Shown: in pieces, positions 36,081 to 43,435 of the stretch
Layout of the letters: every line of letters starts with the position of its first letter
How positions within the stretch are numbered: the first letter of the stretch is position 1
Assembly (NCBI GenBank): GCA_036521075.1
Contig: DATDIL010000068.1
Span: 65,725-129,724 of the forward strand
Source of the DNA: DAIDKA01 sp036521075
GTDB taxonomy: Bacteria; Pseudomonadota; Gammaproteobacteria; Steroidobacterales; Steroidobacteraceae
Direction of reading: 5' to 3'
Length of the DNA: 64,000 nt
Program-made: the position numbers and the translations under genes
The notes under the pieces: generated by a model
Database searches by the model: none
What the model saw: only the letters and a program-made list of their open reading frames with translations
Told to the model about the DNA's origin: nothing

Positions 36081-36791
36081 ATGGCAAGGTTGATACTTAG
36101 CCTGGATAGCCAGGTGATGGCGGAATACAACATGAACAAGGAGCGGTACACGATCGGCCGTCTCCCTGACAATGACATCCGCATCGATAATGGCGCGGTC
36201 AGCGGCCATCACTCGCTGATCATCAATATCCTCAATGACTCGTTTCTCGAGGATTTGAACAGCACCAATGGCACCTACGTCAACGGCAAGCTCATCAAGA
36301 AGCATGCGTTGCAGCATGGTGATGTCATCACGGTCGGACATCACCAGTTGCGCTTTGCCGAGGACGATGAGGCGCAGGATGAATTCGAAAAGACCATGGT
36401 GATCCAGCCCTCGCAGCGGCCGGTGGAAAAAATCCGCCACGTGCGCGAAGCGGTCACGAATGCCGCCCCCGATGTCTCCGCCTCCGCTTCGCGCAAGGCG
36501 CTGGGCAATGGCACCCAGGTCAAGAAGGCCAAGCTGCAAGTGCTCTCGGGCGCCTTCGCCGGTCGTGAGCTGGAATTGAACAAGGCGCTGACCACTTTGG
36601 GTCGGCCCGGCGTTCAGGTTGCCGCCATCACCCACCGCCAGGATGGCTACTTCATCGTCCACGTCGACAGCGAGAAGGCCAACGATTTCCCGCTGCTCAA
36701 TGGCAGTCCGATTGGGGCGCAAGCCACCCGGCTCAGCGACAATGATGTCATCCAGCTGGCCGGCGTGAAGATGGGGTTCTTCGAGGGCTAG
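36081..36791 (+). CDS. protein with two FHA phosphothreonine-binding domains
   Basis: The 236-residue protein has an N-terminal FHA domain (YTIGRLPDNDIRIDNGAVSG, HHSLIINI, LEDLNSTNGTYVNGKLIKKH) with the Arg, Ser and Asn residues that contact phosphothreonine. A linker follows (about residues 105-150), then a second, more degenerate FHA domain (LTTLGRPGVQVAAITHRQDG). It probably reads the phosphorylation state controlled by the upstream PP2C enzyme. Its last 44 bases are overlapped, in antisense, by the end of the DNA methyltransferase gene. Confidence 0.9.
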   Translation: MARLILSLDSQVMAEYNMNKERYTIGRLPDNDIRIDNGAVSGHHSLIINILNDSFLEDLNSTNGTYVNGKLIKKHALQHGDVITVGHHQLRFAEDDEAQDEFEKTMVIQPSQRPVEKIRHVREAVTNAAPDVSASASRKALGNGTQVKKAKLQVLSGAFAGRELELNKALTTLGRPGVQVAAITHRQDGYFIVHVDSEKANDFPLLNGSPIGAQATRLSDNDVIQLAGVKMGFFEG

Positions 36792-37764
36792 GAGTCGGCG
36801 CGGCTGACCGAGGGAAAAAATCCAATGGCTCTTGGTCAAGCCGCCCCTGGGCCATCGAGCAATAGGCAGCGTTCGCCTCAATTCCTATGAAGCTGCGACC
36901 CAGGCGCCTGGCAACAACCAATGTAGTGCCACTGCCACAGAACGGGTCAAGTATTACGTCATGTCCCGCACTCGCAGCGAGGACGCATGTTTCAACGAGC
37001 TTCTCCGGAAAGACCGCAAAATGTGCTCCGCGGAACTTCGAGAGTGGAATAGACCAAACCGTGCGTTTGTTCCGGCCCAGCGGGTGGAATGCCTGATCCC
37101 AGCGGCCCTTGTGCAAATTCGCATTTCCGCCGTTCTTTCCTTGCTCAGGAGTCCCTCCCTTCTTCCCGAAATGGCCACGACCGCCGCGCATCTTGCTGTG
37201 CTGCGAAAACGTTACGTGGGGTTCGCGAATGGCATCAGCAAAGTATCGGTATCTGTCGCCTTTGGAAAACAGAAACAGGTACTCATGATCGGTGGTCGGT
37301 CTTGAAGTTACCGAAGATGGCATGGCGTTCGGCTTGTGCCAAACAATATCGGATCGCAAAATCCAGCCGTCATCAGCCAACGCAAGCGCCGCTCGCCACG
37401 GCAGCCCGAGCAAGCGTCCATCAGAATATTTGTCGCCCAAGTTGAGCCATAGTAACCCGTCATTTCTCAGGACACGATGACATTGTCGGAACACGGCGCG
37501 CAGCTTGACCACATAGTCTTCCGGCGTTTTCTCCGCGCCGAGCTGCTCTTGCTGCTCGTAATCCCTTTGTTGATAGTAGGGTGGACTCGTCACGATGCAA
37601 CTGATGCTGTTGGCCGGAATTGCGCTGAGCGCCTTGTTGCAATCCCCCAAGATTATGGAGTTCTTCAGCTGCTCAAGGGTTGGCTTTATCGCGTGGCAAC
37701 CCGATTCGGATCGGATCGAATCGATTCGATCATATCGATAGATTTCAGTCCTCAATGCCCCCAT
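36748..37764 (-). CDS. type II DNA methyltransferase, probably N4-cytosine
   Basis: The 338-residue methyltransferase has catalytic motif TSPPYY near the N terminus and the AdoMet motif DPFCGSGTTLVVARRLGR near the C terminus, which is the beta-class order. TSPPY points to N4-cytosine methylation. The target-recognition stretch lies between (YRYFADAIREPHVTFSQHSK, GGRGHFGKKGG). It starts at 37764 in a one-base TGATG overlap with the upstream endonuclease gene. The C-terminal tail FFPRSAAPTPSPRRTPSSRR reads into the opposite strand of the FHA gene and looks non-native, suggesting an insertion junction near 36800. Confidence 0.88.
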   Translation of the reverse strand: MGALRTEIYRYDRIDSIRSESGCHAIKPTLEQLKNSIILGDCNKALSAIPANSISCIVTSPPYYQQRDYEQQEQLGAEKTPEDYVVKLRAVFRQCHRVLRNDGLLWLNLGDKYSDGRLLGLPWRAALALADDGWILRSDIVWHKPNAMPSSVTSRPTTDHEYLFLFSKGDRYRYFADAIREPHVTFSQHSKMRGGRGHFGKKGGTPEQGKNGGNANLHKGRWDQAFHPLGRNKRTVWSIPLSKFRGAHFAVFPEKLVETCVLAASAGHDVILDPFCGSGTTLVVARRLGRSFIGIEANAAYCSMAQGRLDQEPLDFFPRSAAPTPSPRRTPSSRRPAG

Positions 37765-38672
37765 CACGCAACCTCTAGAGTCTTCCAAATGGGAATCAGA
37801 TCGGTAATCGAACTTTCCAGCGCTGGCTCGATGATTGCGAGCTGATTGGGATTAGCCATTACATGGACGATATTTTCGCAATCAAGACTGGCCAGATCTC
37901 CCGCCCACGATTCTGCGATTACGATTGGGATGCACTCGTACCCGTTTGCTCTGGCGACCCCGACTGCCTTGAAGATATCGCGGGTGAATAAATTAGCGTG
38001 TCCGCCACCCATGGTTTCTCGCGTCTTGACGGGCATCAGGATGCACTTGTTCTTGGCAATCACCTGAACATCGTATGTTTCGTCGCTGATCGTGACCTGC
38101 TTATCACCCACAACGAGTTGAATGTTGTTTGCCTTGAACACCTTGTTGAGAATCGATCGTACCAAAGCCTCAAAGCGCGTTCCCTTCAGCGCGCGGCGAC
38201 TTCCCTCAAGTCGCGCCAGCATAACCTCCGCGAGAACTGGCCACTGCCAGTGATCAGCACTGGGGAATAAAGGGCCAACAAATTTTCGAAGATGATTGAT
38301 CAGATTGGCCTTCTTGTCGTCGAGCGAAACTCCCCTATGGCTGCGCAGCAACGGCTCAAGCCGCTGCGCTGGTGCGTCCCTCAAGAGCCACGCCAGGAAG
38401 TACCATTTTGCCTTGGCTGCAGAATACGGTCGTCCCAGGCCATCGAAGAGCTGCACCGGCGAGTCTGCCGCCAGATAGCGTGTGAGGACCTGCTTTGCCC
38501 TTGATTCGTCGGCCTCGCCTATGAACGAAAATATGTCGGAGTAGCCCTCCTCAGCGAGGAACGAGGCAAATGCATCGAAGAATGCCTTGTTTTGATCTAC
38601 GACTGCGACAAGCTCCTGCAATCGTAAATTATCAATGACGTAGGCGCGAGGTTTCTCAGGATCTGCAGTCAT
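37764..38672 (-). CDS. putative type II restriction endonuclease (PD-(D/E)XK-like), paired with the methyltransferase
   Basis: The 302-residue protein is encoded directly upstream of, and overlapping, the methyltransferase. Its N-terminal half is helical; the C-terminal half has ISDETYDVQVIAKNKCILMP followed by VKTRETMGGGHANLFTRDI. A D-V-x-V then P-V-K pattern can serve as a PD-(D/E)XK catalytic core, with Asp in YDVQV and Lys in MPVKT. The function is inferred mainly from the paired layout. I do not recognise the sequence family. The ATG at 38672 is preferred over a GTG 24 bases earlier. Base use is visibly more AT-rich than the flanking core genes. Confidence 0.72.
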   Translation of the reverse strand: MTADPEKPRAYVIDNLRLQELVAVVDQNKAFFDAFASFLAEEGYSDIFSFIGEADESRAKQVLTRYLAADSPVQLFDGLGRPYSAAKAKWYFLAWLLRDAPAQRLEPLLRSHRGVSLDDKKANLINHLRKFVGPLFPSADHWQWPVLAEVMLARLEGSRRALKGTRFEALVRSILNKVFKANNIQLVVGDKQVTISDETYDVQVIAKNKCILMPVKTRETMGGGHANLFTRDIFKAVGVARANGYECIPIVIAESWAGDLASLDCENIVHVMANPNQLAIIEPALESSITDLIPIWKTLEVA

Positions 38673-38796
38673 TACCGTTAGCGTGGGATGGAGCACGACA
38701 TTAAATTACATTCGCGCGGAAGTCTATTGATACAACTTAGCGAAGTGACCGCCATTTCGGAGGCGTCCGGAGCGATTCGAACTCGCGCCCTAGCGT

Positions 38797-39870
38797 TCAG
38801 ATCGCCTCGTGCGGTACGCGTTGCCGCACGCCACAGAGCATCTCGTAGGAAATGGTGCCGGCGTGGGAGGCGACTTCCTCCACCGGCAGTCCCGGCCCCC
38901 ACAGCAGGCAGCCTGTGCCGACGTGGGGCTGCGGAAGATCGGTGACATCCACCGCAATCATGTCCATGGAGACGCGGCCCACCATCGGTGCGCGCCGACC
39001 GTCGACCAGAACCGGTGAACCGTCCTTCAGACTGCGCAGCATGCCGTCGCCGTAACCCCCAGCGACGATCGCAATTCGCGAGTCCCGACGTGCCGTCCAG
39101 GCGCCCGCATAGCCGACCGACTCCCCGCGCGGCACGCGCCGCAAGCCGATGATGGTGGACTCCAGCGTCATGACTGGCTTCAGTCCGAGCGCATCACCGC
39201 GTGCATCCGCGAAGGGCGACACACCGTACAGCGCCAGGCCCGGACGCACCCAGTCACCGGCCGCATCCGGCCAGCCGAAAATGCCAGCGGAATTACCAAT
39301 GCTGGTGGCGAGCCCCAGCGTGCCGGTCGCGGCCCGGAAGCGCTGCAGCTGTTCGGGCGTGGTCGGCAGATTGCGTTCGTCCGCACGGGCCAGATGCGTC
39401 AGCACCCGCACTTCGCGCAGTGGAGTCATCAGCGCGCGCAGGCGCGCCAGCGCGGCCGGAAAATCCTCGGGCCTGAACCCCAGGCGATTGATGCCCGTGT
39501 CGATCTTCAACCACGCGGTGAAGCGGAAGGAACCGCGGAACGCTTCCTGCAGCGCGACCTGCAAGGGATCGTGCATGACCACCTCGAAGCGATGCACCGC
39601 CGCCTCGAGCAGCTGTTCCGCGTTGAAGACGCCCTCGAGCAGAATGATGGGCCTCGTGATGCCCGCTTCGCGCAGCATGATGCCTTCCTCGAGCCGCGCC
39701 ACCGCAAAGGCATCCGCCTGCGGCAGCCCCACCGCCGTCATGACCAAGCCATGACCATAAGCGTTGGCCTTCACCACAGCCATGACCTTCGACCCAGGCG
39801 CGCGGGCACGAACAGTTTCCAGATTGGCGCGCAGCGCAGCGGTGTCGATCACCGCGCGGATCAGCGGCAT
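38797..39870 (-). CDS. alr: alanine racemase
   Basis: The 357-residue PLP enzyme has VIDTAALRANLETVRARAPG, the lysine motif VMAVVKANAYGHGL, FRFTAWLKIDTGINRLGF, YAGAWTARRDSRIAIVAGGY with GDGMLRSL, and VDGRRAPMVGRVSMDMIAVD. It interconverts L- and D-alanine for peptidoglycan. The ATG at 39868-39870 shares a base with the dnaB stop (TGATG), so the two are coupled. About 120 bases separate its 3' end from the restriction-modification pair. Confidence 0.96.
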   Translation of the reverse strand: MPLIRAVIDTAALRANLETVRARAPGSKVMAVVKANAYGHGLVMTAVGLPQADAFAVARLEEGIMLREAGITRPIILLEGVFNAEQLLEAAVHRFEVVMHDPLQVALQEAFRGSFRFTAWLKIDTGINRLGFRPEDFPAALARLRALMTPLREVRVLTHLARADERNLPTTPEQLQRFRAATGTLGLATSIGNSAGIFGWPDAAGDWVRPGLALYGVSPFADARGDALGLKPVMTLESTIIGLRRVPRGESVGYAGAWTARRDSRIAIVAGGYGDGMLRSLKDGSPVLVDGRRAPMVGRVSMDMIAVDVTDLPQPHVGTGCLLWGPGLPVEEVASHAGTISYEMLCGVRQRVPHEAI

Positions 39871-41273
39871 CACCGCAGGATGCCCTCGGCATAGGAGTCC
39901 GGCGCGTAGTTGGCGAAGCGCGTGAACTGCCCCTGGAAGGTGAGCAGGAAGGTGCCGATCTCACCGTTGCGGTGTTTGACCAGTTCGATTTCCGCGATGC
40001 CCTTTTTCGTAGTGTTTTTGTCGTATACTTCGTCGCGATAAATGAGCAGGATCATATCTGCGTCCTGTTCAATCGAGCCCGATTCGCGAAGATCCGACAT
40101 CACGGGTTTCTTGTGCTCACGCTGTTCCACGCTGCGATTTAATTGCGACAATGCAATCACCGGCACGGCCAGTTCTTTAGCCAGCACTTTGAGACCACGC
40201 GAAATCTCCGCGATTTCCGTCGCGCGGTTTTCCTTGTTGCCCGGCACCTGCATCAGCTGCAGGTAATCGACCACCACCAGACCCAGGCCGTGTTCACGTT
40301 TCAATCGGCGCGCGCGCGCGCGCAGGTCTGTCGGACTCAGCGCCGGAGTCTCATCAATGAAGATGTTCGCGCCCGACAGCTGGCTGGTGGCGCTGGTGAT
40401 GCGCGCCCAGTCCTCATCCGCAATCCGACCCGAACGCAGGCTACTGAGCGGCACCCCACCGATCGAGGCAAGCATGCGGGTGATGATCTGATCGGAGGGC
40501 ATTTCCATGCTGAAGATCGCCACCGGTGCGCGGATGCTCGGATTGATCGCGGCGTACTCGGCCATGTTCACGGCCAGCGTGGACTTACCCATGGAGGGGC
40601 GCCCCGCAACGATGACGAGATCCCCCGCCCGCAGGCCGCCGGTCATCTTGTCGAAGTCCGCGAACCCGGTCGCCAGCCCGCGCATCTTGTCGGGGTTGCT
40701 GTGCGCCTCATCGATCTGGTCGATGACCGCAGGCAGCATCTCGGCGACGGAGCGCGCCCCACCGCCGGCGCGCGCTCCGGCTTCGGCAATGGCGAATACG
40801 CCCTGCTCGGCCTTGTCCACCAGCTCGCGCGCCGTTTCACCCTCGGTGTTGTAGGCGGAAGCGGCAATCTCGGTACCGGTCTTGATCAGCTGCCGCAGCA
40901 GCGAGCGCTCATGGACGATCTCGGCATACGCGCGGACATTGGCCGCAGTGGGCGTGTCGCGGGCCAGGGTGCCCAGGTAAGCGAGGCCACCGACATCGGC
41001 CGCGAGGCCATGACGTTCGAGATGTTCGGATACCGTGACGGCATCCGTTGGCTTCTGGTTGGTCGCCAGGGCGCGGATGGCATCGAAGATGGTGCGATGG
41101 TCGGGGCGGTAGAAATCCTCCGCGCGAACCACGTCAGAGACGTTGAACCAGGCGGAGGCGTCGAGCAGCAGGCCGCCCAGCACGGCCTGTTCCGCCTCCA
41201 GCGAGTGCGGGGGCGTACGGACGTCTGCGACGTCACGGTCCGAGTCGCGGCGGGATTTGGCTATGGGAGCCAC
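39870..41273 (-). CDS. dnaB: replicative DNA helicase DnaB
   Basis: The 467-residue helicase has an N-terminal primase-binding domain (PHSLEAEQAVLGGLLLD, YRPDHRTIFDAIRAL) and the RecA-like ATPase with Walker A GRPSMGKSTLAVN, GVPLSSLRSGRI, VVVDYLQLMQVPG, LKVLAKELAVPVIALSQLNR and MSDLRESGSIEQDADMILLI. The start appears to be GTG at 41273, with an ACGGAGGG site somewhat far upstream. It lies between rplI and alr in an order common in gammaproteobacteria. Confidence 0.97.
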   Translation of the reverse strand: MAPIAKSRRDSDRDVADVRTPPHSLEAEQAVLGGLLLDASAWFNVSDVVRAEDFYRPDHRTIFDAIRALATNQKPTDAVTVSEHLERHGLAADVGGLAYLGTLARDTPTAANVRAYAEIVHERSLLRQLIKTGTEIAASAYNTEGETARELVDKAEQGVFAIAEAGARAGGGARSVAEMLPAVIDQIDEAHSNPDKMRGLATGFADFDKMTGGLRAGDLVIVAGRPSMGKSTLAVNMAEYAAINPSIRAPVAIFSMEMPSDQIITRMLASIGGVPLSSLRSGRIADEDWARITSATSQLSGANIFIDETPALSPTDLRARARRLKREHGLGLVVVDYLQLMQVPGNKENRATEIAEISRGLKVLAKELAVPVIALSQLNRSVEQREHKKPVMSDLRESGSIEQDADMILLIYRDEVYDKNTTKKGIAEIELVKHRNGEIGTFLLTFQGQFTRFANYAPDSYAEGILR

Positions 41274-41297
41274 TGTACTGCGCGACCCTCCGTAGGC

Positions 41298-41747
41298 TTA
41301 CTCCTCGGGAACGATGAGTACCGGCAGGACGACGTTGACGTCGGCATGCAGGTGCAGCTCGACGGCATATTCGCCCACCATGCGCAGCGGACCCGTCGGC
41401 AGACGCACCTCACTGCGCGCCAGCGGGTGACCGGCCTTCGTCGCCGCTTCCGCGATGTCGCTGGTGCCGATGGAGCCGAAGAGCTTGCCTTCAGTTCCGG
41501 CCTTGGCGGGGATCGTGAGCTTGAACTCCTTGAGCCTCTCGACGCGCCCCTGGGCGCCGGCGAGCTGATCGGCCGCGTGCTTTTCAAGCTCGGCCCGACG
41601 CACTTCGAAACGGGCGACGTTCGCGGGCGTAGCCAGCGTGGCCTTACCCTTGGGCAGCAGGAAGTTACGGCCGTAGCCGGACTTGACCTTTACGCGGTCG
41701 CCGATGGTGCCCAGATTGGCAACTTTCTCAAGAAGGATGACATCCAT
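41298..41747 (-). CDS. rplI: 50S ribosomal protein L9
   Basis: The 149-residue L9 has the conserved start MDVILLEKVANLGTIGDRVK, VKSGYGRNFLLPKGKATLAT, the long connecting helix, and the C-terminal domain VEVRLPTGPLRMVGEYAVEL with ADVNVVLPVLIVPEE. It binds 23S rRNA domain V. It ends the rpsF-rpsR-rplI run, eight bases after rpsR. Confidence 0.97.
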   Translation of the reverse strand: MDVILLEKVANLGTIGDRVKVKSGYGRNFLLPKGKATLATPANVARFEVRRAELEKHAADQLAGAQGRVERLKEFKLTIPAKAGTEGKLFGSIGTSDIAEAATKAGHPLARSEVRLPTGPLRMVGEYAVELHLHADVNVVLPVLIVPEE

Positions 41748-41755
41748 GACGATTC

Positions 41756-42121
41756 TCAGTGCTGATCGGTGTAGGGGAGCAACGACAGGAAGCGCGCGCG
41801 CTTGATCGCCGTGGCGAGCTGGCGCTGATAGAACGACTTCGTACCCGTGATGCGGCTGGGAACAATCTTGCCCGTCTCCGTGACGTAGGCCTTGAGGGTG
41901 GCCAGATCCTTGTAGTCGATTGATTCGACGTTGTCCGCGGTGAAGCGACAGAACTTCTTCCGGCGTGAGAAGCGGCTGCCACCCCCCCCGCTACCGCCGC
42001 CGCTGCTACCGCCGCCACCGCCGTAACCTCCGCCACCGCCCCCACCGCCGTAGCCGCCGCCACCGCCACTGCCGCCGCCACCACCGTAGCCACTGCCACC
42101 GCCGTTACCGCCGCCGATCAT
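41756..42121 (-). CDS. rpsR: 30S ribosomal protein S18 with a long glycine-rich N-terminal extension
   Basis: The 121-residue S18 has a normal C-terminal core of about 73 residues: SRRKKFCRFTADNVESIDYK, LATLKAYVTETGKIVPSRIT, then KSFYQRQLATAIKRARFLSL. The first 48 residues are almost only Gly with Tyr and Ser (units such as GGGGGYGGGG and SSGGGSGGGG). The extension is in frame with the only sensible start, which overlaps rpsF as ATGA, so it appears to be translated. Typical S18 is about 75 residues. The extension is low complexity and probably disordered, projecting from the platform near S6. Confidence 0.95.
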   Translation of the reverse strand: MIGGGNGGGSGYGGGGGSGGGGGYGGGGGGGGYGGGGGSSGGGSGGGGSRFSRRKKFCRFTADNVESIDYKDLATLKAYVTETGKIVPSRITGTKSFYQRQLATAIKRARFLSLLPYTDQH

Positions 42122-42528
42122 GATGCGCTCTCCCCTGCGGTCGGCGCGTCATCGTCGTCCGAACCGGAGTCATCGCGGCCGCGATCACGCCGACCGCCAC
42201 CTTCTTCGTCCTCACCGCGCGCCATCGGCGAGGGCTCCGTGACGGCCTTGTCCATCTGCACGACCAGGTGACGCAGCACCGCGTCACTGAAGCGGAACGC
42301 GCCGGTCAGCTCGTTCAACGTCTTCTGGTCACATTCGATATTGAGCAGCACGTAGTGTGCCTTGTGAACCTTGGCGATCGGGAACGCCAACTGGCGACGA
42401 CCCCAATCTTCAAAGCGGTGCACGTTGCCGCTGCCATTGGCGATCATCGACTTGTAGCGCTCGACCATCGCCGGAACCTGTTCGCTCTGGTCCGGATGCA
42501 CCAGGAACACAATCTCGTAATGCCTCAT
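42118..42528 (-). CDS. rpsF: 30S ribosomal protein S6
   Basis: The 136-residue S6 begins MRHYEIVFLVHPDQSEQVPA and has VHRFEDWGRRQLAFPIAKVH, KAHYVLLNIECDQKTLNELT and SDAVLRHLVVQMDKAVTEPS. A C-terminal tail rich in Asp, Glu, Gly and Arg follows (RDDSGSDDDDAPTAGESAS), of the type that RimK can modify in E. coli. A strong ribosome site (GAGGAGG) precedes the ATG at 42528. A promoter and structured leader lie upstream. Confidence 0.97.
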   Translation of the reverse strand: MRHYEIVFLVHPDQSEQVPAMVERYKSMIANGSGNVHRFEDWGRRQLAFPIAKVHKAHYVLLNIECDQKTLNELTGAFRFSDAVLRHLVVQMDKAVTEPSPMARGEDEEGGGRRDRGRDDSGSDDDDAPTAGESAS

Positions 42529-42551
42529 GAGTCCTCCTCTTGGACTTAAGC

Positions 42552-42640
42552 CACCCGTCAAGGCATTTGCCGGTGTGGCAAGGAGAACCGGAACTGCCCC
42601 TCCACGGGTGCCGCACCGGCCTTTCCCCCGTAATTGGGGG
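42552..42640 (-). promoter_or_regulatory. structured rpsF leader, candidate S6:S18 feedback element
   Basis: Between the rpsF promoter and gene, the minus-strand leader can pair 42620-42614 with 42575-42569 (GCCGGTG with CACCGGC) and 42610-42604 with 42558-42552 (CACCCGT with ACGGGTG). Both helices are 7 bp and perfect, and they cross, so together they would make a pseudoknot. A separate 5-bp hairpin of C against G occurs at 42625-42640. rpsF leaders in many bacteria bind the S6:S18 complex to repress translation. That this leader does so is an inference. Confidence 0.5.
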
Positions 42641-42646
42641 TCGCGC

Positions 42647-42675
42647 AATATACTGAAATGGCGCCTGGGCCGCAA
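42647..42675 (-). promoter_or_regulatory. rpsF-rpsR-rplI promoter
   Basis: On the minus strand, TTGCGG (42675-42670) and TATATT (42652-42647) are separated by 17 bases. They sit just inside and after the end of rlmB and about 120 bases before the rpsF start, leaving room for the structured leader. Confidence 0.6.
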
Positions 42676-42684
42676 TCGACACGG

Positions 42685-43428
42685 CTATTTTTTGCTGCGC
42701 TGCCGCACCACCTCGTACAGGAGCATACCGGCCGCCACGGACACATTCAGGCTTTCCACCGACCCCAACTGCGGCAGGCGAACCATGTGGTCACAGGTTT
42801 GGCGGGTCAGGTGTCGCAACCCCGCACCCTCCGCTCCCATGACCAGTACCGTACCTGCAGTGAAATCCACCTCGGCCGCGGTGACAGTCGCGTCGGCATC
42901 GGCCCCGGTGACCCACAGGTCCGCTTCCTTCAGCAATTTCAGGGTGCGAACCAGATTCGTCACGGTCACCAGGGGGACGGATTCAGCCGCACCAGCGGCC
43001 ACCTTGCGCACCACCGGGCTCAGATTGGCCGCACGGTCCTTGGGCACCACCACTGCCAGGGCGCCGCAGGCATCGGCGGTGCGCAGGCAGGCGCCGAGGT
43101 TATGGGGGTCCTGGACGCCATCCAGTGCCAGCAGCAGCGGATTCACGGCCGCACCGAGCGCGCTGACCAGATCATCTTCAGACCACGGAGCCAGGGGCAC
43201 GACCTCAGCCGCAACGCCCTGATGCGCGACATCCCCGAGTGCCGTGAGCAATGTCTGGGCATCGACCCGCTGTACCCGGGTGCCATGTTCGCGCGCCAGC
43301 GTCTCGATGGCACGCAAGCGCGGATCGTCGCGTCGCTCGGCAAGCTTCAGCTCCAGCACCCGATCCGGATGGCGCTTCAGCAACGCCTGCACGGCGTGCA
43401 GGCCGTAGACCCACTCACGACTGCTCAT
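42685..43428 (-). CDS. rlmB: 23S rRNA (guanosine-2251-2'-O)-methyltransferase RlmB
   Basis: The 247-residue SpoU methyltransferase has an N-terminal substrate-binding domain (EWVYGLHAVQALLKRHPDRV) and the SPOUT core: LLALDGVQDPHNLGACLRTA, GALAVVVPKDRAANLSPVVR, TVLVMGAEGAGLRHLTRQTC and LNVSVAAGMLLYEVVRQRSK. It methylates G2251 in the 23S P loop. The ATG at 43428 gives the standard start MSSREWVYG. It follows rnr by seven bases, the usual rnr-rlmB pairing. Confidence 0.95.
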   Translation of the reverse strand: MSSREWVYGLHAVQALLKRHPDRVLELKLAERRDDPRLRAIETLAREHGTRVQRVDAQTLLTALGDVAHQGVAAEVVPLAPWSEDDLVSALGAAVNPLLLALDGVQDPHNLGACLRTADACGALAVVVPKDRAANLSPVVRKVAAGAAESVPLVTVTNLVRTLKLLKEADLWVTGADADATVTAAEVDFTAGTVLVMGAEGAGLRHLTRQTCDHMVRLPQLGSVESLNVSVAAGMLLYEVVRQRSKK

Positions 43429-43435
43429 GACTTGC

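Noticed and set aside
38740..38800. tRNA-like 3' end on the minus strand (GCGAGTTCGAATCGC)
   Set aside because: The T-loop sequence fits but the five-base stem does not pair correctly and no acceptor or anticodon arms were found.
40143..41765. Long open frame antisense to dnaB and rplI
   Set aside because: Same reasoning: the opposite strand holds two conserved genes, and this frame has no recognisable protein features.
41995..42115. Glycine-coding repeat as an intergenic simple repeat
   Set aside because: It is in frame with S18 from a start coupled to rpsF, with no nearer start codon before the core, so it is better read as coding.
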